The notes under the pieces: generated by a model
The model's database searches: none
What the model was told of the DNA's origin: nothing
Seen by the model: the letters and a program-made list of their open reading frames with translations, nothing else
NCBI RefSeq assembly: GCF_032362555.1
Contig: NC_083525.1
Span: forward strand, 6,185,501 to 6,249,500
Length of the DNA stretch: 64,000 bases
DNA from: Amyelois transitella
Taxonomy: Eukaryota; Arthropoda; Insecta; Lepidoptera; Pyralidae
Direction: 5' to 3'
Shown: one piece after another, positions 50,301 through 59,335 of the stretch
How the letters are laid out: the number at the start of each line of letters is the position of its first letter
Numbering within the stretch: the stretch's first letter is position 1
Program-made: the position numbers and the translations under genes

Positions 50301-52588
50301 TTCATAAGAGTAATTTTAACCACCTACGATTAAAGTATGAATTGTTGCCCGCCGTATTTAATAAAAACGTGCGTGCTTGTTAAGACATTACTTTGAATGT
50401 TACGCAAATCTATGTTTTAGAAAAATTGACGTCCGATGAAAATGCTGCAGTGTAGTTTGTTCCGCCGCTTGTTCATGCACATGGGCTTTGGAAGCGGTAG
50501 TAGTTAGTTATAATTAGATTTAAGTGATGTGACATCAATAAGTGATACCTTGTATACGATTTTGAAAATAAATCTATTCTATTCTAAACATAGGTATATT
50601 AAGGTAGGTACCCTAAAAGACTTAAATGTATAAATTTTACAGCGTGATCTCAGACCGATCGATCACACCATCCAGACAGCAGCAACCCCGTCAAGTGACC
50701 TTCCTGAAGCCCGCGGCGGACACTACTCTGGATAGAAAGGCTTCCATCGTCGACGAGACCACTGGCATTACCAGGACTCAGATGAAAGGTAGCTGACTCA
50801 ATTTGTAATGGCGCAGAGTCGAAGCGACTCACCTTTAGCTTTGGGATTATTTTGACCCATTAATCCTCAGTGGTGACAAAGCCAGTGGTAATAACTGGAT
50901 TAAAACGTCTTTGGAAGGAGAAGGCTTAGACGAACGTGTGTTGATCAAATTGGAGATATTTTTGCGAAAGGTTATGGCAAGAGTATTTACCATTAACCGA
51001 CGAGTTTGCGTAAAGAGTTACGAATTTGGATAAAGCGTAAGAAGTATGCAGGAATGGCAAGTGGAAAGATAAAGTCTCAGCCTACCCCTGATCAAGGGGC
51101 GTTATTGATTGCATTCTTCCATCAGCTAACTTTGACGATTTGGCGAGATTGTGTACTGGTTTTACTTTCATAATTTTCACATCTATTTTTACTATAGTTA
51201 GAAATTGACTTGTCGCGTTATCGTTGTGTCAGTTATAAGAACCCAAGAAGTGTAAGAATTGAGCAGGTAATTTAGTGGGTAATATCGAATGTTTTCACAA
51301 CATTCACATCGAAGTCTTAATGATCTGTCAAAAAATTCCAGAGTTCCGCGAAGCCTTCCGCCTGTTCGACAAGGACGGAGATGGTACCATCACGAAGGAG
51401 GAACTGGGACGGGTGATGAGGAGTCTAGGCCAGTTCGCAAGGGTCGAAGAGCTGCAGGACATGCTGCAAGAAGTGGACAGTGATGGTAAGAGCACAGCCA
51501 AAACGTTTCAGTAGGATGTAAAAATATTTCACAAGCTTGGCAATGTGAGCCGAGGGCAACCCGTGAGAGTAGGCCTTATCTGTTTGACATGATTAGGTAC
51601 ATTATATCCAACCTGTCCTTTTTCACTGGCACACCAAGCTTCCTCAGATCAAATTCTATACATTTTATACCATAGGTATGTAACCCCTTCTCGCTTTCTT
51701 TTATCTTCAGGCGACGGCAACGTAAGCTTCGAAGAATTCGTCAGCATCCTCTCTAAATCCATGTCTGGTGCTGGTGGCGCCACCACATCCGCGGAGCAGG
51801 AGGAGAGGGAACTACGGGACGCGTTCAGAGTGTTTGACAAACACAACAGAGGGTACATTTGTGCGTCAGACCTGCGCGCCGTGCTGCAATGTTTGGGGGA
51901 AGACCTGTCTGAGGAAGAGAGTGAGTATCTCTTGATTCTTCAGGCGTGGTGGTAACGGTTTTGCCTGAAACCAAGGTATTCTTCTTGTTGGTTAAGTTGA
52001 TTTTGTCAGCTTCACAATAACCTTTTGTATTATTTTCAGTTGAGGACATGATCAAAGAAGTAGATTCGGACGGAGATGGGCGTATAGACTTTTTAGGTAA
52101 GTACCTATCAATGAATATAATACCACTAAAATATAATCATATGTAACATCATTGTAACCTGTTTTCATAAATAAAAATGTATTGATCCTGCAGATCACAT
52201 TGAATTAATCGAAATTTTACACGACCAAAACCCACCCAAAACTCGTTACTTTGGTAGTCTTCGCGCCTGAAGCATGGTGGCAAAGAGTAAAAATTTAATT
52301 AGAGTTACCCTAAGGAATTTGTATTTGTTCTAATCTTTTTTTCATAACGCGGTTTTCTCTAAGACAGGTAGCTGTTTAAAACACATTCTTCATCATCATG
52401 GCAAAGAGAGTAATCGAACCTTATTATTCTTGGTCGTTGGTATATTCTTGGTTGGTTCAAAGCTTGTTTTGCTTCCAGAGTTTGTCCGCGCCCTGGGCGA
52501 GCCAGAAGACGCGTGTGACGATGAAGACGACGAGGACGCCACGGAGGCTGCAGACATCTTGATACAACGAACTATCATCGCTAACTAA
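44279..52588 (+). CDS. Calmodulin-like EF-hand protein with N-terminal extension (5' end missing)
   Basis: The productive exons are 44279-44397, 45465-45568, 50643-50788, 51342-51485, 51711-51920, 52040-52096 and 52479-52588. All junctions are GT-AG with matching phases. They give 295 residues and a stop at 52586-52588. Residues 1-122 form a low-complexity, Ser/Pro-rich extension. From residue 124 there are four EF-hand units with loops at 132-143 ([12 protein letters not shown]), 168-179 ([12 protein letters not shown]), 213-224 ([12 protein letters not shown]) and 249-260 ([12 protein letters not shown]). Loops 1, 2 and 4 have canonical calcium ligands. Loop 3 has His, Arg and a terminal Asp at ligand positions and probably binds poorly or not at all. 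A very acidic segment (CDDEDDED) precedes the C terminus. From memory of the family, the core resembles Drosophila CG11638. It is a calcium sensor, presumably cytosolic, and its partners are unknown. The exon before 44279 must end after one base of a codon, and I could not locate it. Confidence 0.9.
44580..44628 (-). repeat. Family A repeat, terminal fragment
   Basis: AGGACTGCTGGGTCTGTC, CTACCCCGCAAGGGATATAG and GACGTGATTAAATG. Only the outer 50 bases of the family remain. Confidence 0.6.
44892..45045 (-). repeat. Family A repeat
   Basis: TTTATAAACTTGGGACTCTT, a GGCGCTGGATTTGCAACC segment, AAGCTGAACGTGGCC, TCAGTCTTTTCAAGGC and a diverged CTTTCCCGCAAGAG. Confidence 0.65.
45104..45185. repeat. 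CGTAG-rich imperfect minisatellite
   Basis: The motif CGTAG recurs about nine times in roughly 80 bp with variable spacers (CGTAGACTT, CGTAGCGCGTAGC, CGTCGTAGC, GCGTAGCGCCGTAGC). It lies in the intron between the first visible exon and the repeated exon of the EF-hand gene. Confidence 0.65.
45465..45568 (+). CDS. EF-hand gene, repeated exon, functional copy 1
   Basis: A 104 bp exon after TTATTCTAG with donor GTAAGA at 45569-45574. It starts in phase 0 and ends with two bases of a codon, which the next exon (50643) completes as Ser. The peptide is Ser/Pro/Gly-rich ([20 protein letters not shown]...). It is the only one of three tandem copies that keeps the reading frame open and has a donor. 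Confidence 0.75.
45609..45712 (+). pseudogene. EF-hand gene, repeated exon copy 2, with in-frame stop
   Basis: This copy is 104 bp with the same acceptor and donor sequences as copy 1 and only two base changes. One turns the second codon from CGA (Arg) to TGA (stop) and the other is silent. Used in place of copy 1 it truncates the protein at once. Used together with copy 1 it shifts the frame and meets a stop at the start of exon 50643. It is therefore either dead or a nonproductive ('poison') exon. Confidence 0.75.
45750..45842 (+). pseudogene. EF-hand gene, repeated exon copy 3, decayed
   Basis: The acceptor context (TTTACTTCTAG) and first codons (GCTCGACAAACAAGC) are preserved. The middle is diverged, the Pro/Gly-rich part is gone, and the donor has become AGATAAG without GT. 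It is an older copy of the same unit and cannot be spliced in the same way. Confidence 0.65.
46741..46836 (-). repeat. Family A repeat, fragment
   Basis: TATTTGAATGTCGAACAGCT, GAACGTGGCCTGC and TTTACCCCGTAAGGGATA, with an ATGTGATTATATG end. Confidence 0.55.
48318..48482 (-). repeat. Family A repeat
   Basis: TTATAAACTTAGGATTCCTC, GGCGATTGGCTAGAAACC, TTGAATCTCAATTCCATC, TCTCTGTCTACCCCGCAAGG and GACGTGACTATGTGTATG. Confidence 0.7.
49031..49283 (-). repeat. Family A repeat, near complete
   Basis: From ATGTGGTTCTCGGCACCAAT, through TTGGACCACTCTACCTCTT, CTAGCAACCTGTCACTATTT, GCTGAACGTAGTC and CAGTCTACCTCGCGAGGG, to a TATGTATGTATG end. Confidence 0.8.
49722..49895 (+). mobile_element. Helitron-like fragment
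   Basis: CTGTTTGTTTGCACACGCTA, CAACTACTGAACCGATTTGA and a closing CGCGGGAACGGGAGCTAAT. These are standard phrases of the body and 3' end of lepidopteran Helitron-like repeats, here with a degraded CTAG. Confidence 0.5.
50210..50286 (+). repeat. Family A repeat, 5' fragment
   Basis: ACATATAATCACGTCTTTAT, a diverged CCCTTACGAGCTAGACAG, and ACTGAAAGGTCATGTTCACG. The 3' part is missing. Confidence 0.5.
50510..50587 (+). repeat. Non-LTR retrotransposon-like 3' tail, copy 2
   Basis: Nearly identical to 25106-25175, with the repeated CTATTCTATTCTAA tail better preserved. The shared end and tail repeat suggest the 3' end of a LINE family. Confidence 0.55.
50643..50788 (+). CDS. EF-hand gene exon, linker before the EF-hands
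   Basis: The acceptor is ATTTTACAG. The exon starts with the last base of the split Ser codon, encodes [20 protein letters not shown] through ITRTQMK, and ends with the first base of Glu (donor GTAGCT at 50789-50794). It contains basic Ser/Thr-rich sites of the kind kinases use and leads straight into the first EF-hand helix (MKEFREAF). Confidence 0.85.
50996..51108 (+). repeat. SINE-like repeat, family B, in EF-hand intron
   Basis: CGAGTTTGCGTAAAGAGTTA, GGATAAAGCGTAAGAAG, GGCAAGTGGAAAGAT, CTCAGCCTACCCCTGATC and GGGGCGTTATTGA. Confidence 0.6.
51342..51485 (+). CDS. EF-hand gene exon, EF-hand 1 and start of EF-hand 2
   Basis: Acceptor CAG ends at 51341 and donor GTAAGA begins at 51486. It encodes [20 protein letters not shown] through LQEVDSD. 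The calcium loop of EF-hand 1 is complete and canonical. The intron splits the second loop after its third residue, a split position also used in calmodulin-family genes. Confidence 0.95.
51711..51920 (+). CDS. EF-hand gene exon, rest of EF-hand 2, linker and EF-hand 3
   Basis: A 210 bp exon after TTATCTTCAG. It encodes [19 protein letters not shown], a Gly/Ala/Ser linker ([11 protein letters not shown]), the EF-hand 3 helix ([12 protein letters not shown]) and the non-canonical loop [12 protein letters not shown], and then [17 protein letters not shown]. The donor is GTGAGT at 51921-51926. Confidence 0.95.
52040..52096 (+). CDS. EF-hand gene exon, EF-hand 4
   Basis: A 57 bp micro-exon (acceptor TATTTTCAG, donor GTAAGT). 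It encodes [18 protein letters not shown], the entering helix and canonical loop of EF-hand 4. The loop's final Glu is completed by the last exon. Confidence 0.94.
52479..52588 (+). CDS. EF-hand gene, last coding exon
   Basis: The acceptor is TTGCTTCCAG. It encodes [20 protein letters not shown] and then [15 protein letters not shown], with TAA at 52586-52588. It contains the exiting helix of EF-hand 4 and a strongly acidic tail that could act as a protein-binding or charge-clamp segment. Confidence 0.92.
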
Positions 52589-53860
52589 ATTTAATGTAGA
52601 CTAATTGTTTGTGCTTCACTGATCCTAAGTATTAACCTTGTTTGATTGCCATGACAGTCGATTGCAGATAAACCTGGCTGCACCCGGCTTTGGTTTATAT
52701 TAACGTACTACTTAAAGCTAGGTAAAGAGTCTAGTGGTGGAATATATCTTTTTAGCGCGTATAAAGATATTGCTGATTGAAGAGTAAATAATTTGCAATA
52801 ATCTTAGAGAGATTTAAATTTGAAAGTTATGCGTATCACTCTTAACTTTTAATTCGCCTTCTGTAACATTTATAGGAACAGCAGAAAAGTTGTATTTTTC
52901 CATCTATTTAAAATTTAATTGCATGATTTATAGGAATGTGCATCATCAACAGTAAAATTATTTGAAAACAAATGTTACATATTATTTGAACTGTTATGAT
53001 CAATTGTTTTTTCAGTGAAGCATAAACTTTTAACGATAAAAACATTTCGATAAAACATTCGCGAATGTACATTGCTTATGAATATTCGGAATTTTGTGAA
53101 TTTAACGAATTATAATTACATTTTATTAATAATGTTATTACATTTTAAATACTTGCGAATGACTCCCAGTACCGACTAATACCTAGTACTGTATGCTAGA
53201 ACTATTATATTTATTATGGAACCCTAGTTTCTAAGGATTTCTTTCATCAGTAAGAATTTTAAAGATTGAGAAATATGTGCTTAGTTTCGTCGATGAATCT
53301 TGACGTGTATGCAAACGACTGCATGTGATTGTTAGACGTATCGAAGTCACTACAATTGTATGAAATTATCTGGTTGTGCTTCAAACTTGTATGATGGATC
53401 ATAAGATAATTATATCTTCTATTCATATATCTATTTAGAAATATATTGATAAATCAGGACCATTTAATCTACTTAATTATTATGAAGATTCGCATATCAA
53501 GAATTCATATTGCGCAATATTTGCTAGTAGATTTTAAAATTTTATTATTCACGAAAAAATATTAATAAAAAAAACAAATAATTCATAATTAAACGATATA
53601 CTACCTTTTAAATTTATCATGAAAATTAATATATCTTAAGAGTTTTACTTTTATGGACAATATATTAATTCTATAAATTAACAATAAATGTTACAAGACA
53701 TGAGTTATAAATTTACTCTTTATTCTTTTATAAAATAATAGACCTCGCGTATTTACCTCTTTGTTAAAATTTCGCTTGTATTAAAAATAATGTAAATAAA
53801 ACGATACAATATTTCAAATATTTTTTTTTAACATATCAAAATACTTACAGCTTATTTTAT
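52589..53860 (+). other. Probable 3' UTR of the EF-hand gene
   Basis: A repeat-poor AT-rich stretch after the stop codon. Canonical AATAAA signals occur at 53683-53688 and 53795-53800, the latter followed by an AT-rich segment just before the hAT element begins. Which signal is used cannot be told from sequence alone. Confidence 0.45.
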
Positions 53861-54572
53861 ATAGATACATGATATTGAATTATAACTAGTGTCCGACCGA
53901 AGCTTCGGCTTCGGCTTCGGCTTCGGCCACCTTCGGCCAAAAAATCCACCTTCGGCGAAACATTCGGCTTCGGCCCAAAATCCGGCCGAAGCCGAAGGTT
54001 CCGCCGAAGGTCCGAGCGACCGTCGAGATTGAACGAACTGTTATGAAAGTCATGAGGCGGCGGGGAGTCACTGTCAAAATATCACATTGCTGATTGCATG
54101 CATCAAAACAAGTCCGTACGTGTATTTAAACGAGTGTTTTTGTAAGAAGTCAAATCATTATTTTTACCAGTAGGTAAATCACAAACTTTTATCTATACAT
54201 ATAATAAAACAGTAAAAATATTTTGTCTGTACATTTAGTATTTTCGACTGAAATGGATAGAGGGACAATTAGAATGAATAATAGAAAGCAAAAATATTTT
54301 TTTTTAATTTCTTGTCTGTCTGTCTGTATGTATGATCACGATTATCTCCGAAAGTACTAAACCGATTTACTTCAAACTTTCACCAATTGCTTTGTTTTAA
54401 CTCAGAATAACATTTAAAGTTTGTTTCATCAAAATCGGTTCACAAAAAAAAAGTTATCGACATTTGAATTAACTCAAGGTATCAGTATGCCGGCAAATAA
54501 GTTACGAAATTAAAAATTCAAAGTCATTTATCATTATACGACGGCATTATACCTATAACATATAAATATAAG

Positions 54573-54759
54573 TGAAAGGCGACTAAGGGATGGGCTTACA
54601 AACTTGGGATTCTTTTTTAGGCGATGGGCGAGCAACCTATCACTTTTTGAATCTCAATTCTATCATTAAGTCAAATAGCTGAACGTGGCCATTCAGTCTT
54701 TTCAAGTCTGTTGGCTCTGTCTACCCCGCAAGGGATAAAGACGTGACCATATGTATGTA
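54573..54759 (-). repeat. Family A repeat nested in the hAT/Helitron segment
   Basis: GTGAAAGGCGACTAAGGGAT, GGCGATGGGCGAGCAACC, TTTTCAAGTCTGTTGGC, TCTGTCTACCCCGCAAGG and GACGTGACCATATGTATG. Confidence 0.8.
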
Positions 54760-54789
54760 GTCTACTTTAATTTCGACACCAACGCAACG

Positions 54790-54862
54790 GCTTCGATGGT
54801 CCAGTGGTTAGCCCGTGAGACTGTGAAGTTGGCGGTCCAAGTTCGAATCCCAACAATTACAA
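54790..54862 (+). mobile_element. tRNA-like SINE head
   Basis: GGCTTCGATGGTCCAGTGG with TTAGCCCG matches an RNA polymerase III A box, and GTTCGAATCCCAAC matches a B box. The ends do not pair as an acceptor stem, so it is a tRNA-derived head and not a tRNA gene. An inverted copy is at 62525-62592. Confidence 0.6.
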
Positions 54863-55481
54863 GATATTTTTTATTATTAAAAATATATTTTTTTTGTATT
54901 GTTTGAGTATTTTATGTAAAAAAACTGAAAATCAAAATACTACATATAATAAAACGGTAAAAATATTTTTTCTGTACATTTAATATTTTGACTGAAACGG
55001 ATAGAGAATTTTTTTTTTACATTTTTTGTCTGTCTGTATCTGACTGTATGATTAAAATTCAACTCGAAATTTACGCGGACGAAGTCGCGGGCAACAGCTA
55101 GTTTATCTCTTAACCAACCACCTCTATGATATATCATCAACTTCTATATGAGACAGTCAATATATAAACCTTCAATATTGAGGTTTTGAAATGATTTTAA
55201 TATTAATTGTAGCTTGTAGACAATATTGAACAAAATTAATTACTGAGTGCTGAGAGAATATAAACCTTCGGCTTCGGCTTCGGCTTCGGCCGAAGGTTGT
55301 GGCGATAGCCGATTAATCGGCTTCGGCTTCGGCTTCGGCCAAAAATAGACCTTCGGTCGGACACTAATTATAACACTTCAGAGGTATTATGGCAACAGAT
55401 ATTAACAAGATATAGTAAAAACTTGACCAGAAATATAGCTGACCTGTCAATGAAGGCGCTTGTTCAGCATTTCTTAAAGCA

Positions 55482-55857
55482 TCTTTTTCCTCATGACGTT
55501 AGTCCCGTTCACATCCTCACACCACCCTGGAAAGGAGCCCGGGGTATAGGCCTTTGACCATGGATCATGCATAGGGTGAGTCAGGTTTTTACACGAAGGG
55601 ATTCTTATCTGACCCTCTGCAGGGGAACCTAACCCGTGTTGGATAATGATTACACACATTCAGTTGCCTGATACAGCAGTAGGTTTTCTTACGATGTTTT
55701 TTCCCCTTATCTTAAGAGCATCGGTTAGTATTTAAACTAAAGTGAATAAACCTTGAAAATTGACATTGGTACATGGCCGAGGTGGGATTCGAACCAGTGG
55801 TTTTTTGCGAATCTTTCATTTGAACCGGGCACCTTACCGATTCGACCACTGACGCTC
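55482..55857 (-). mobile_element. tRNA-derived SINE with perfect 12 bp target duplication
   Basis: Read on the minus strand it starts with a tRNA-like head (AGCGTCAGTGGTCGAATCGG; B box GGTTCGAATCCC), then a lepidopteran SINE body with GGCAACTGAATGTGTG, CCCTGCAGAGGGTCAGAT, GTGTAAAAACCTGACTC and GATCCATGGTCAAAGGC, and an end in GAGGAAAAAGA. The flanks TTTCTTAAAGCA (55470-55481) and TTTCTTAAAGCA (55858-55869) are identical, the mark of retroposition. Confidence 0.85.
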
Positions 55858-55869
55858 TTTCTTAAAGCA

Positions 55870-58800
55870 CCAAATAGTTATATCACATTAGAGTAAAAGT
55901 GAGGTGATAACACAATAGTATATTTTTGTCAAATATAAACCCGACTTGTTTTAGAAAATGGGCCTGATATATTCCTGGTCAAGCTTCTTAATCAAATGAT
56001 GTATTACTATAATAAGAAGCAAGGACCACCTGAGGGACAATTCACGTGCGCTGCAAGAACTTATCTTCCCTCTCTTTCTATCATAAGGCTAACCGCAAAG
56101 TTAAAAAGAGGTGGCAGAAGATATTTGCCTTACATAGATACATTTGTGAATAACCCCTCTGAAACGTGGTAACCGAAGCTTCAAACATAATTGGTATTAC
56201 TAACAGATTAAATCTTCATGTTTCCATACTAATATTATAAATGCATAAACAAGTTTGTACGTTATGTTATCTGTAAGCAAAATCGACTGAATTAAACAGC
56301 AAAATACCACATAATTATGCTACAATACGCGAATACATTTAGCGAAGCCACGAGAAGTATATACCTAGCTACTTTATCCAAAATAATAAAACGACAATTT
56401 TTTTCGACGTTTGGTAATAAGTTCGCTTTTATAATTTTAGTATGGATGAATTGCTTTATCTTTTTATCATTCTTCTTTCCACTAAGTACTTAAGTACTCA
56501 TATTTGAATCACAGCATCGTAACAATTGGCAGTGAAAACTCCCCTTCTTAATAAAAGTCAAAACATAGATCTAATGATCTAGATCTCGCATTATTTAACA
56601 AAAAACTCTTATTTTATATTTTCTGTAAACGATTCTACCTAGATCAATTAAAACATTCAAGTCATATCAAGCGACTGTTATCAAAGAATCTTATTCATGT
56701 CACTTTAAATTATGACTTTATGTCAGGCCATAATTTGACCGAGTTGCAAAAAGCACGAGTAATTAAACAAGGTTTTAAAGGAGCTATTTTTAGACTTGTC
56801 TTTGTGAAGTTAAAACAATATTCATATGTGTCGGCATATCTAACGCATTCGATTATCATTTATTAAATTAATTTCTAATTCAAGTATTATCTGACCGCGC
56901 TTTCAAATTCTCTTCGCAAGTTTTCTCTGTTAAAAACGGTCTTCGATTTGGTTCATGATTCCTGTTGGTAAATAAAAAAGTTAAAAGAGAATAAAGAAAA
57001 ACATTCATCATTTATACATCTATTCAGAGTAGAGACTAGGTAAATGCCTGTTAGTAACAGTAAGTACAGGTTTATCATTAAATAATCCATGTACAATCTG
57101 AGCAGATTACAAACTGACCACCTAAGCGCCTGCCTATATAAACCATTGTCTTTGAATTATTATACTATAGTTTTTGTAAACTATTTATTTGGTATCTGGC
57201 CCCGAATGTAATACATTATAAAGGGTTAGACCGTTGTACTGCCAACCCCGAAATAAAATGTTTCCCACGGTATTTGAACCCAACATCTCTGAACCAATAA
57301 ACACCCAGACTACATCACGGAAACAGTTTATGTATAACAATATGGATTAATGGTGGGCGAATCTATTTCTGTAGTTCCCATGTAATTCAGATACAAAAAG
57401 ACTAATATTTTAATGGTGTACATCCCTTTATGTAGCGTAATTGATATCACAAAAAGCCAATCAGACTTGTAACAGGAACCATTAAATAAATTCAATTTAT
57501 CAATCAAATGAAGTTATAATGTTGTGTAGATCTTCTTTAAATTTTAACTTTCGAGTCTTAATTGAAATTGTATGTCATACAAGTACATATACGTATAAGT
57601 TGGATGAATTTGTATAAAAAAATTGGAATATCGCATCTATGGTATGTACGCGGCTTTTATCTGAGTTGCATAACGGGTAACAAATCAAACACTACAAATC
57701 CATTAAAAAATCCACTAAATATTATGTACGAGTAGTCTTAAAACGCATAATATTGTGAGCGTAGGAACGAAATGTTACAGTTATTATATTACAACAAGCT
57801 CTATTTATTTACTGATAAGCGGTACTGTATTTATAATGTATTATGAATTATACTAGAAAATTTACTCAAAATCTGAACACATTAATACGGAAGGCACATT
57901 AAAAAAACTCATTAAATTATAAATACATTTGCTAAACTATAATTTGTTTAAAATTTCACATTTACTTTACAGTATTCGCTTGATTTTTACAGATATTAAA
58001 TAATACTAGACTACAATTAAATTACAGCCAAAAAAAAATGTATACAATTTCGACTCTGTAAATAGCGAGTATAACCGCTCAAGAGCATAAGAATTCTATA
58101 ATTGTTATTGTAATTTTTTTTACAAATATAGTCTTGAGCGATCGCATTACTTTTGTTTCGCGCACTACTACAAAACAACTAAATGACTAGTGCGCGGCTA
58201 GCCTTAATTTTATGTTGGCACAAACATTGGTCACCAATCACAAATGCTACATCAGATATGTTCTACCTACTGTCGTTAGAGAAATTCTATTCAAATATGT
58301 ACAAAAATGTTTTGGGATCCGAGATTGTAGACGAATCCGTTTCTTTTTATATTTATACTTATGATACCGAATGATACTGCTTGACGTCAATAAGTGACAC
58401 CTATATGACTATCACTTATTACATAGTATTAAAGCAGACGTTTCACGCTGTCAATTCCTGTATGCTTAAATTTTCAAAACTACCCAACGTATTTTATGTT
58501 CTTTGAATAGATAGTGATTCAAGAGGAAGGTTTATATGTACCTATATTACGAACCCAAAGCCGATCGCTCAATAAAGTAATTGCATTTATTTACTAAATA
58601 GTTTAAACAGAATTTCTCCAACACCATCACCATCAAACTACAACGAGCGAACCATAGAATTCGGAATAATATAAGACTATAGAAGTGGTAAGTACTGGTG
58701 AATGTACTCGCAACTGATGGTTGAGACAGCATTAGATTTTGCATCTCCATTCTGAGATTTATTTGAGACCCATACGTCTGCTCATAAAACAGCGTGAGAT

Positions 58801-59184
58801 ACAAGACCATATCCTACCTATAGTTCTAAGATATTACATTATTAGTACATTCATAAAGTTTTATGTATAATATGGCATTTCTAGCCCTTTTTTCTCTCAT
58901 ATGTCCGTGGTCCCAGCTGCAGTCTCCGTCAAGCTATTTGGGACCTGGGGTCCGCTTTCATACACATTCTTCTTCTTTCTTCCACTTTCTTCTGTTCTCA
59001 GCGTTCAGTTATAAGACCATTGGCACGCATATTTTTACGGCCTGCCCCTACAACCTAGGCCCGCGGCTCACGGCTCTGTTACATTTTGTTTGCTATGACA
59101 CGGGTAATATGGAATTTCTATCGTCTTATTCTATTCCGATTTCTACGAACTAAAATGTGAATACTCTATATACCTAACTCAGCT
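55870..59184. other. Intergenic stretch between the SINE and the PGAM5 stop codon
   Basis: AT-rich DNA with no gene I can support. The part nearest 59184 should be the 3' UTR of PGAM5 on the minus strand. Candidate poly(A) signals (TTTATT on this strand) lie near 58586 and 57803. A 96-codon open frame at 58863-59153 on the plus strand has repetitive, low-complexity composition and is not called. Confidence 0.45.
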
Positions 59185-59335
59185 TTACCGGCTGGTGATA
59201 TACTTGGGCTCCATGTGTCCTGTGTCGCTGAGGGCCCGAAGGATGACGTTCCCGTTGGGCAGTATGGACACCCAGGTTATGGAGCCGTGGTTCAGGGATA
59301 TCCGAAGCCACGCCTCCGGTGGGAATTGGAGGGCT
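59185..59335 (-). CDS. Pgam5: PGAM5 last exon
   Basis: Acceptor CTCCAG ends at 59336. The exon completes the Lys codon and encodes [20 protein letters not shown] through YITSR, with TAA at 59187-59185. Length and ending agree with the usual C terminus of PGAM5. Confidence 0.93.

Larger units (their letters stand above)
45843..50642 (+). other. Intron of the EF-hand gene
   Basis: An AT-rich intron holding family A repeats (46.74, 48.32, 49.03 and 50.21 kb), a CpG-rich inverted-repeat-like patch near 47.03-47.2 kb, a Helitron-like piece (49722-49895) and a LINE-like tail (50510-50587) that ends about 55 bp before the next exon. No further exon was identified. Confidence 0.55.
54192..55101 (+). 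mobile_element. Helitron-like insertion nested in the hAT element
   Basis: The 5' end is A|TCTATACATATAATAAAAC and the 3' end is a GC-rich segment (GCGGACGAAGTCGCGGGC), AACAGCTAG and then T, the expected TC...CTAG ends between A and T. The opening sequence is repeated inside (near 54946), so this may be one long Helitron with an internal duplication or a short Helitron (54946-55101) next to an older fragment. There is no Rep/helicase coding. Confidence 0.55.
53887..55366. mobile_element. hAT-type DNA transposon, non-autonomous, with 8 bp target duplication
   Basis: A 1480 bp element bounded by perfect inverted ends TAGTGTCCGACCGAAG and CTTCGGTCGGACACTA, flanked on both sides by ATTATAAC (53879-53886 and 55367-55374), an 8 bp duplication as hAT elements make. 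Both sub-terminal regions contain runs of GCTTCG/CGAAGC hexamers able to form extensive stems. There is no transposase frame. The interior carries Helitron-like DNA, a tRNA-like SINE head and a family A repeat. A second copy starts at 61493. Confidence 0.88.

Noticed and set aside
53886..54077. Open frame on the minus strand rich in Glu-Ala and Phe-Gly repeats, also seen at 61408-61699
   Set aside because: It is the reading of GCTTCG hexamer runs at the end of the hAT element, not a protein gene.
54790..54862. tRNA gene
   Set aside because: A and B boxes are present but the acceptor stem does not pair, and the same segment occurs inverted at 62525-62592 within a repeated module. It is a SINE head.
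58863..59153. 96-codon open frame near the PGAM5 stop
   Set aside because: Ser/Phe/Leu-rich low-complexity peptide, no splice context, and on the strand opposite the PGAM5 3' UTR.
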